From Cyclobacteriaceae bacterium (GTDB lineage Bacteria > Bacteroidota > Bacteroidia > Cytophagales > Cyclobacteriaceae): a stretch of DNA of 64,000 bases. The position numbers were made by a program, and so were the translations under genes. The stretch spans positions 62,001 through 126,000 of the forward strand of contig JAEUUF010000016.1 in the NCBI GenBank assembly GCA_016787645.1, read 5' to 3'. Below are positions 59,036 to 64,000 of this stretch, piece by piece (the first letter of the stretch is position 1; each line of letters begins with the position of its first letter). The notes under the pieces are model-generated. The model made no database searches. It had not been told where the DNA came from and saw only the letters and a list, made by a program, of their open reading frames with translations.

Positions 59036-59791
59036 ATGAAAGGAATACTCGTTGTAATTGGCATCCTGGTCTCCATGGCAGCCGCCCAGGTTGTATTGGC
59101 CCAGGGCACGGATGGGGTGATCACCTATGAAGTGAAGGTTAATCTTCACCGTCGCATTCCCCCCGGCCAGGAAGACCGCAAGGCCATGATCCCGGAATTC
59201 AGAACAACCAAGCAGCAATTGTTTTTCAATGTCAATGAGTCACTCTACAAACCGATTATAGAAGACGAAGAGGAGGACATGGTGGCCGGTAGTGGCGGTG
59301 GCGGTGTGCGTATCCGCATGCAGCAACCTAATGATGAAGTCTACATCAACCCGGGTTCAAGCGCCGTGATCTCCAAGCGGGAATTCATGGGCAAAGATTA
59401 CCTCATCCAGGATACACTCAAGATTTCTCCCTGGAAGCTGGGAACGGAAACCAAGGAAATCCAGGGCTACCCCTGCAAGATGGCTTGGTATGTTGATGAA
59501 AGACAGCCGGATCGTAAACTCGAAATTACGGCGTGGTACACGGACCAGTTGCGCCCCATGCTGGGTCCGGAGTTGTTCGGGTCTTTGCCCGGAACAGTGC
59601 TGGCCATCGATGTCAACAATGGCGAGCGGGTGATTGTTGCCCGACAAATCGAGATGCGGGCCCTGAAGAAGAACGAAATGAAGATCCCTAACAGCGGACA
59701 AAAAGTGACACAGGCAGAGTTCCGCAAGATCGTAGATGAGACCATGAAGCAAATGGGTGGCGGGAATGGACGCATGATCATCCGCAATTAG
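59036..59791 (+). CDS. GLPGLI family exported protein
   Basis: A 251-residue exported protein (signal peptide MKGILVVIGILVSMAAAQVVLAQ). The family core appears as ITYEVKVNLHR near the start, then the GYPCKMAWY segment, WYTDQLRP, and GSLPGTVLAI, the local form of the GLPGLI motif. A Gly/Arg/Met-rich patch (SGGGGVRIRMQQ) and a Met/Gly-rich end (MKQMGGGNGRMII) are notable. GLPGLI proteins are usually encoded beside an outer-membrane receptor, as here. ATG 59006 and 59018 are alternative starts. Function unknown. Confidence 0.82.
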   Translation: MKGILVVIGILVSMAAAQVVLAQGTDGVITYEVKVNLHRRIPPGQEDRKAMIPEFRTTKQQLFFNVNESLYKPIIEDEEEDMVAGSGGGGVRIRMQQPNDEVYINPGSSAVISKREFMGKDYLIQDTLKISPWKLGTETKEIQGYPCKMAWYVDERQPDRKLEITAWYTDQLRPMLGPELFGSLPGTVLAIDVNNGERVIVARQIEMRALKKNEMKIPNSGQKVTQAEFRKIVDETMKQMGGGNGRMIIRN

Positions 59792-59836
59792 ATAATCCTC
59801 CCCGGGCATATTAGTTGAATCGTTAACCCACTTGCG

Positions 59837-62644
59837 ATGACCAGGATACTCTTGTCTGTATTTTTTGCGCTGGCTGTGTTGTCCAGCTCCGCCCAGAAAT
59901 TCACCTTGCGCGGTCAGGCTGTCGACACGGTGAGCAGCCCCATGCCCTCGGCTACCGTGATGTTGCTACAGGCGAAAGACTCCGCCTTGGTGAGTTTTGC
60001 GGCCACCGACCGCCAAGGCAACTTCGAATTAAAGAACATCAATCGTGGGGAATATCAATTGAAGATCACGTTCGTAGGCTATGCCTCAGCCATCAAGGAA
60101 ATCAAGTCGTCTGATTTTGTAACACCGGTCATGGAACTTGGACTTTTGCGCCTGGAGCCTGTGTCAAAGGAACTGGACGCGCTGGTCATCAAGGGCGAGA
60201 AGGCACCCGTTACGGTAAAACGGGATACGATTGAATTCAATGCAGGCTCGTTCAAAACAAAGACGAATGCCAACGTAGAAGACCTGCTGAAGCGAATGCC
60301 GGGTATTGAAGTGGAAACAGACGGATCGATCAAGGCCCAGGGAGAGCAAGTGCAACGCGTAATGGTGGATGGCCGCGAGTTCTTCGGCCGTGATCCCAAA
60401 CTGGCCACCCGTAATCTCCCGGCCGACGCCGTGGACAAGGTCCAGGTGTTTGACAAGAAATCGGACCAGGCGGTATTCACGGGTATTGAAGACGGTCAGC
60501 GCGAGAAGACGATTAATCTTGAATTAAAGGAAGAGAAACGGAAAGGAGCTTTTGGAAACCTGATGGGTGGATTGGGAACAGAAGAACGCTTCCAGGCGAA
60601 AGGCAGTGTCAACAAATTCACGAAGGGGGAACAACTTTCGTTCCTGGGGATGGGCAACAATATCAATGAGCAGGGCTTCTCCATGGATGACTACATGAAC
60701 TTCTCAGGGGGCTCCCAGCAGATGATGGGCGGGGGCGGCCGGATGACGATCCAACTGGACGGCAACAACCAGAATGGCGTGCCACTCAATTTCGGCGGCC
60801 GGCAAAACGGAATTGTTACCAACTACGCGGGCGGGATCAACACCAACCAGGATTTTGGCACGAAGTCAAAAATGAACGCCAGTTATTTCTACAATAACCT
60901 GAACCAAAACATCAGCCAGGTCCTGAACCGAATCAACTACCTTCCCAACGGCAGCTATGATTTCAACCAGGCTAGCCGGCAGGTAAATCAAAATGATAAT
61001 CACCGCGCCAACCTCACGCTCGACCAACAACTGGACTCGGCGAATTCATTCAAATTCATGGCCAGCGCGACCCTTACCAACAGCGAGCAGTCGATTCAGA
61101 GCAAGAGCCAGACCATGAACGTCAGCGGCGGGTTGCAGAATGAAAGTATCAGGGACAGCTACAGCAAAGGAAGTGGAACCAACCTGAATTCAAGCCTGCT
61201 GTTCCGTCACCGGTTCCCCAAAAAGGGACGGACGCTTTCTGCCACACTTACCCTGGGGTTGAGCCAAACTACTTCGAACGGTTCGCTCAGGTCGGACAAT
61301 GATTTCTATTCGACCATTCCAACTGAGAAAATTATCGAACAGACCAACACCCAAAAGAATGAGAGTCAAACCTACGGAGCACAGTTTTCATACACAGAAC
61401 CGCTGGGAAATCGAAAATACCTGGAGGCGAATTACTCGATTCGAACAAACCTGAATGATGTGATCCGGGACGTATACAATGTGAATTCCGGTGTACCGAT
61501 CTATAACGATACGCTGAGCAACCGGTACAAAAGCAATTATCTGTACAATCGCCCGGGGATCAACCTGCGCATGAATCGGCAGAAATTCAATGTGACCGTT
61601 GGCGCAAGCTACCAGCATACCCGTCTGAAGGGTGACCTGCTGCTGCGGGATACCACGATCGACCGGACGTTTGAAAACATCCTGCCGCAAGCCCACTTCA
61701 ACTACGATTTCACCAGCTTCAAACATTTCCGCCTGGATTATGAGACGGCTATGCAGGAACCGACTATTCAACAGTTGCAGCCGGTGATCGATAACAGTGA
61801 TCCATTAAACCTGTCGTCTGGAAACCCCAACCTGAAGCCCGGGTTTAGTCACACGCTCCGGTTGAACTATACCCAGTTTGATCCGGCATCCAACATTGGC
61901 TTTTTCGCCTTCCTGACGTCAATGTACACCACAAACGCGATTACCTATTCGCAATCAGTTGATCCGGAAACACTTGTAAGGCTCACTGTGCCCGTCAACG
62001 TGGCGGATAACATGCGCATCAACGGTAATTTCAATTTTGGATTCCCCATCCGCGCCATCAGCAGCCGGATCAGCCTGGGTCCGACTTTTACCTACAACCG
62101 CGGAATCACCCTCATCAACCTCAAGGAAAACCGCTCTGACCAGCGCACCTATGGGGGCACCATACGCTATGACTATACCTTCAAGGAAGTGCTTACCCTC
62201 GGGCTCAGTGCGAACCTTAGCCAGAACAAAACAGAATACAGTTTTAACACTGCGCAAAATCAACAATACCTGAATGAAACTTATTCTTCAGAACTGAACA
62301 TCAATTTCCTGAAGAACTATGCTTTTAATACCACGTTTGATTTTTATCATTACCGAAGCCAGACGACCGGCTTTGACCAGACTATTCCGCTGTTGAACCT
62401 TTCGGTGTCACGGTTCTTGCTGAAAAACAATGTAGGCGAACTCAAGTTAGGTGTGGTCAATGCGCTGGACAAGAGTATGAGTGTGAGTCAATCGGCCACG
62501 AGCAACTACCTTCAACAGGAGACGATGAACAACCTGGGCCGGTATTATATGGTGAGCTTCACCTACGTCCTCAATAAGCAACTCAATCCCATGGGCGGAG
62601 GCCGCGGAGGACGGCGGGGCATGCGCATGATGATGAACAACTAG
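59837..62644 (+). CDS. TonB-dependent receptor-like outer-membrane beta-barrel protein
   Basis: A 935-residue outer-membrane protein: signal peptide to about residue 18, a CarboxypepD_reg-like domain (FTLRGQAVDTVSSPMPSATVML to about 105), a plug-like domain (VEDLLKRMPGIEVETDGSIKAQGEQVQRVMVDGREFFG) and a long OMP_b-brl_3 barrel. No TonB box is evident. The C-terminus is unusual: it ends in a Gly/Arg/Met tail (GGRGGRRGMRMMMNN) instead of an aromatic residue. Downstream partner of the GLPGLI gene, 45 bases apart. Confidence 0.9.
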   Translation: MTRILLSVFFALAVLSSSAQKFTLRGQAVDTVSSPMPSATVMLLQAKDSALVSFAATDRQGNFELKNINRGEYQLKITFVGYASAIKEIKSSDFVTPVMELGLLRLEPVSKELDALVIKGEKAPVTVKRDTIEFNAGSFKTKTNANVEDLLKRMPGIEVETDGSIKAQGEQVQRVMVDGREFFGRDPKLATRNLPADAVDKVQVFDKKSDQAVFTGIEDGQREKTINLELKEEKRKGAFGNLMGGLGTEERFQAKGSVNKFTKGEQLSFLGMGNNINEQGFSMDDYMNFSGGSQQMMGGGGRMTIQLDGNNQNGVPLNFGGRQNGIVTNYAGGINTNQDFGTKSKMNASYFYNNLNQNISQVLNRINYLPNGSYDFNQASRQVNQNDNHRANLTLDQQLDSANSFKFMASATLTNSEQSIQSKSQTMNVSGGLQNESIRDSYSKGSGTNLNSSLLFRHRFPKKGRTLSATLTLGLSQTTSNGSLRSDNDFYSTIPTEKIIEQTNTQKNESQTYGAQFSYTEPLGNRKYLEANYSIRTNLNDVIRDVYNVNSGVPIYNDTLSNRYKSNYLYNRPGINLRMNRQKFNVTVGASYQHTRLKGDLLLRDTTIDRTFENILPQAHFNYDFTSFKHFRLDYETAMQEPTIQQLQPVIDNSDPLNLSSGNPNLKPGFSHTLRLNYTQFDPASNIGFFAFLTSMYTTNAITYSQSVDPETLVRLTVPVNVADNMRINGNFNFGFPIRAISSRISLGPTFTYNRGITLINLKENRSDQRTYGGTIRYDYTFKEVLTLGLSANLSQNKTEYSFNTAQNQQYLNETYSSELNINFLKNYAFNTTFDFYHYRSQTTGFDQTIPLLNLSVSRFLLKNNVGELKLGVVNALDKSMSVSQSATSNYLQQETMNNLGRYYMVSFTYVLNKQLNPMGGGRGGRRGMRMMMNN

Positions 62645-62680
62645 CCTTCCAGAAAGCAAGGGAAGAAGGAGGCGGATGGT

Positions 62681-62688
62681 TACCTTTG
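62681..62688 (+). promoter_or_regulatory. -7 box TACCTTTG directly before the GDPD gene
   Basis: Exact TAnnTTTG match ending four bases before the ATG at 62693; implies a leaderless mRNA. Confidence 0.5.
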
Positions 62689-62692
62689 AGGT

Positions 62693-63610
62693 ATGCATCG
62701 CTGCCTTCTTCTTTTTCTTTTGTTGGCAAGTTCACTTGTGACCATGGCTCAAAGCCAGGTGTACACACCCAAGTTTGATGTCCAGGGACACCGAGGCTGC
62801 CGTGGCCTCAGACCGGAAAACACCATTCCTGCCTTTCTCCTGGGGCTCGATTCCGGGGTTACTACCCTGGAGATGGATGTGGTGATTACCCGTGACCGGC
62901 AGGTAGTAGTCTCCCATGAACCCTGGATGTCAGGATCCATTTGTTTGGATCCGGGAGGAAACGAGATTGCGATCAAGGACTCCCTGAAGCATAATATTTT
63001 TTCGCTCTCTTACGACCAGGTTCGTAGCTACGATTGCGGTTCAAAGGGCAACGAACGTTTCCCCGAGCAGTTGAAGATGTCAGCCTATAAGCCGCTCTTG
63101 AAAGATGTAATCGTCGCCGTCGAAAATCATATCAAGAACCATACGAAGTACGAGGTTGATTATAACATTGAAATAAAGAGTGATAAACATAGCGATAACA
63201 AGTTCCACCCCAAACCGGAAGAGTTTTCAAAGCTGGTTTACGACCTCGTGGATCAATACCTCCCGATGGACCGCGTGGTCATACAATCGTTTGACTTTCG
63301 GGTGTTGAAGTACTGGCATAAGGAATATCCACAGATACGACTCGCCGCGTTGGTAGAAAACAAAAAAAACCTCCAGGAGAACCTGAATGAGCTGGGATTT
63401 ACACCCTCGATCTATAGCCCCTACTATAAGTTGGTGAATGAAGAAATGGTGAAGGGTTGCCATCAAAAGAAGATACGGCTTATACCGTGGACCGTGAACG
63501 ATGAGCGGGAAATGCTGGCGTTAAAAGGCCTGGGGGTGGATGGATTCATCACCGATTATCCTGACCGGGCCGCCAAGTATGAAATGACGCTGAAGATTGA
63601 ACGCAAATAG
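62693..63610 (+). CDS. Glycerophosphodiester phosphodiesterase, exported
   Basis: A 305-residue GDPD TIM-barrel enzyme with signal peptide (MHRCLLLFLLLASSLVTMAQ). Catalytic motifs: HRGCRGLRPENT (His-Arg and Glu), LEMDVVITRD (Glu and Asp metal ligands) and VVSHEPW (second His). It hydrolyses glycerophosphodiesters to glycerol-3-phosphate and alcohol in the periplasm. Alternatively a lysophospholipase-D-like activity. Confidence 0.93.
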   Translation: MHRCLLLFLLLASSLVTMAQSQVYTPKFDVQGHRGCRGLRPENTIPAFLLGLDSGVTTLEMDVVITRDRQVVVSHEPWMSGSICLDPGGNEIAIKDSLKHNIFSLSYDQVRSYDCGSKGNERFPEQLKMSAYKPLLKDVIVAVENHIKNHTKYEVDYNIEIKSDKHSDNKFHPKPEEFSKLVYDLVDQYLPMDRVVIQSFDFRVLKYWHKEYPQIRLAALVENKKNLQENLNELGFTPSIYSPYYKLVNEEMVKGCHQKKIRLIPWTVNDEREMLALKGLGVDGFITDYPDRAAKYEMTLKIERK

Positions 63611-63656
63611 ACCAAGGATAAAAGAGTTTGAAGATTCGGTGATGGCTGCTTTTCTC

Positions 63657-63664
63657 TATTTTTG
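63657..63664 (+). promoter_or_regulatory. -7 box TATTTTTG upstream of adenosine kinase-like gene
   Basis: Exact TAnnTTTG, 18 bases before the ATG at 63683. The nearest upstream TTTG (63627-63630) is 26 bp away, longer than usual. Confidence 0.4.
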
Positions 63665-63682
63665 ACCCCTTAATCAATACGT

Positions 63683-64000
63683 ATGAAGTACGACGTTTAT
63701 GGCATAGGCAATGCGATCGTGGATATTGTCACCGAAGTGGACATTGATTTCTTTCAACGCAACAATGTGGAGAAAGGAGTGATGACACTTGTTGATGAGA
63801 AGCGGCAGCTTGAGCTCATGAAGGCCATTGACATGCATCGCAGCAAGATGTCAGGCGGAGGGTCTGCCGGTAACACGGTAGTGGCGATCAACCAGTTGGG
63901 AGGAAGGTCGTATTATTCCTGCCTCGTTGCCCATGATGACCTTGGGCATTTCTTTCTCAAAGACCTCGACCGTAATGGTGTTCATACCAACCTGAAGTTC
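63683..64000 (+). CDS. Adenosine kinase-like PfkB sugar kinase, 5' part
   Basis: The first 106 codons of a ribokinase/PfkB-family kinase; the gene runs out of the window. YGIGNAIVDIVTEVD and KMSGGGSAGNTVVAINQLGG are the substrate-binding start of adenosine kinase-like members, with the GGSAGN motif complete, followed by SCLVAHDDLGHFF. It probably phosphorylates adenosine or a related nucleoside/sugar. The catalytic DTxGAGD motif lies beyond the end. Confidence 0.88.
   Translation, partial: MKYDVYGIGNAIVDIVTEVDIDFFQRNNVEKGVMTLVDEKRQLELMKAIDMHRSKMSGGGSAGNTVVAINQLGGRSYYSCLVAHDDLGHFFLKDLDRNGVHTNLKF

Noticed and set aside
1-64000. Mobile elements, prophage, CRISPR array, toxin-antitoxin or phage-defence island
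   Set aside because: No transposase, integrase, regularly spaced repeats, or known defence-gene signature was found on either strand; gene content and density look like stable chromosome.

Overview
The window is dense, ordinary-looking chromosome of a Bacteroidota bacterium, most likely a member of the Cytophagales (inference from gene content; genus not resolved). The support is the purH-mreB-mreC-mreD-mrdA-rodA order, Bacteroidota-restricted families (GLPGLI, DUF5777, DUF1573, OMP_b-brl_3 receptors, the GCS2/GATase cluster), near-absence of Shine-Dalgarno sequences, and repeated promoters of the Bacteroidota type (TTTG, about 20 bp, TAnnTTTG). No insertion sequence, prophage, integrase, CRISPR array, rRNA or obvious pseudogene was seen. 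No gene-free stretch exceeds 300 bases.

Layout. 1-2209: end of a GCS2-type carboxylate-amine ligase, a class I glutamine amidotransferase and a large ATP-grasp-like protein, a probable uncharacterised amide-ligation pathway. 2247-7678: mazG, a small membrane protein, glmM, cysteine desulfurase, a Rossmann/DUF2520 protein and a secreted DUF1080 hydrolase. 7776-10294: DUF1573 protein divergent from two-component system 1. 10263-12738: THUMP methyltransferase, recO, tdk. 12820-16355: aminotransferase plus omega-amidase (2-oxoacid/methionine salvage), then purH. 16430-21890: the rod-shape elongasome operon. 21908-24363: a hypothetical protein, ferredoxin, def and ruvX. 24487-32457: S41 protease, hmgA with a 48-residue microprotein, a BASS-family transporter, formyltransferase, UbiA prenyltransferase and an AsmA-like protein. 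32602-32676: tRNA-Val(UAC).

32776-35729 is an operon of OB-fold protein, two haem c lipoproteins, YceI and DUF5777. 35902-39270 is a four-gene operon headed by a DJ-1/alpha-beta hydrolase fusion and divergent from an HxlR regulator. 39822-45518 holds a PfpI protein, an aldo/keto reductase, a MarR regulator, a YdeI-like protein and a PadR-controlled solitary permease. 45730-50990 has a large Asp-box repeat exoprotein, a small exported protein and an alpha-amylase. 51080-55332 has a CPBP protease and a six-gene redox operon (two pirins, membrane protein, nitroreductase, OsmC, 4Fe-4S/CDGSH protein). Then come tRNA-Val(GAC), oxyR, two-component system 2, a GLPGLI/outer-membrane receptor pair, a glycerophosphodiester phosphodiesterase and the start of an adenosine kinase-like gene.

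The most notable regulatory observations are these. (1) A near-identical 14-bp palindrome overlies the -33 element of both the MarR gene and the pirin operon 10 kb away, with the same 19-bp spacing to the -7 box, which suggests a MarR-controlled electrophile/oxidant-response regulon. (2) Helically phased TTAA boxes stand upstream of both paralogous two-component systems. (3) An OxyR with Cys199 and Cys208 has an ATAG/CTAT palindrome over its own promoter, and a hairpin-plus-T-tract lies on the opposite strand, consistent with a possible divergent small RNA. All calls come from reading the sequence and recalled family knowledge; no database search was run.
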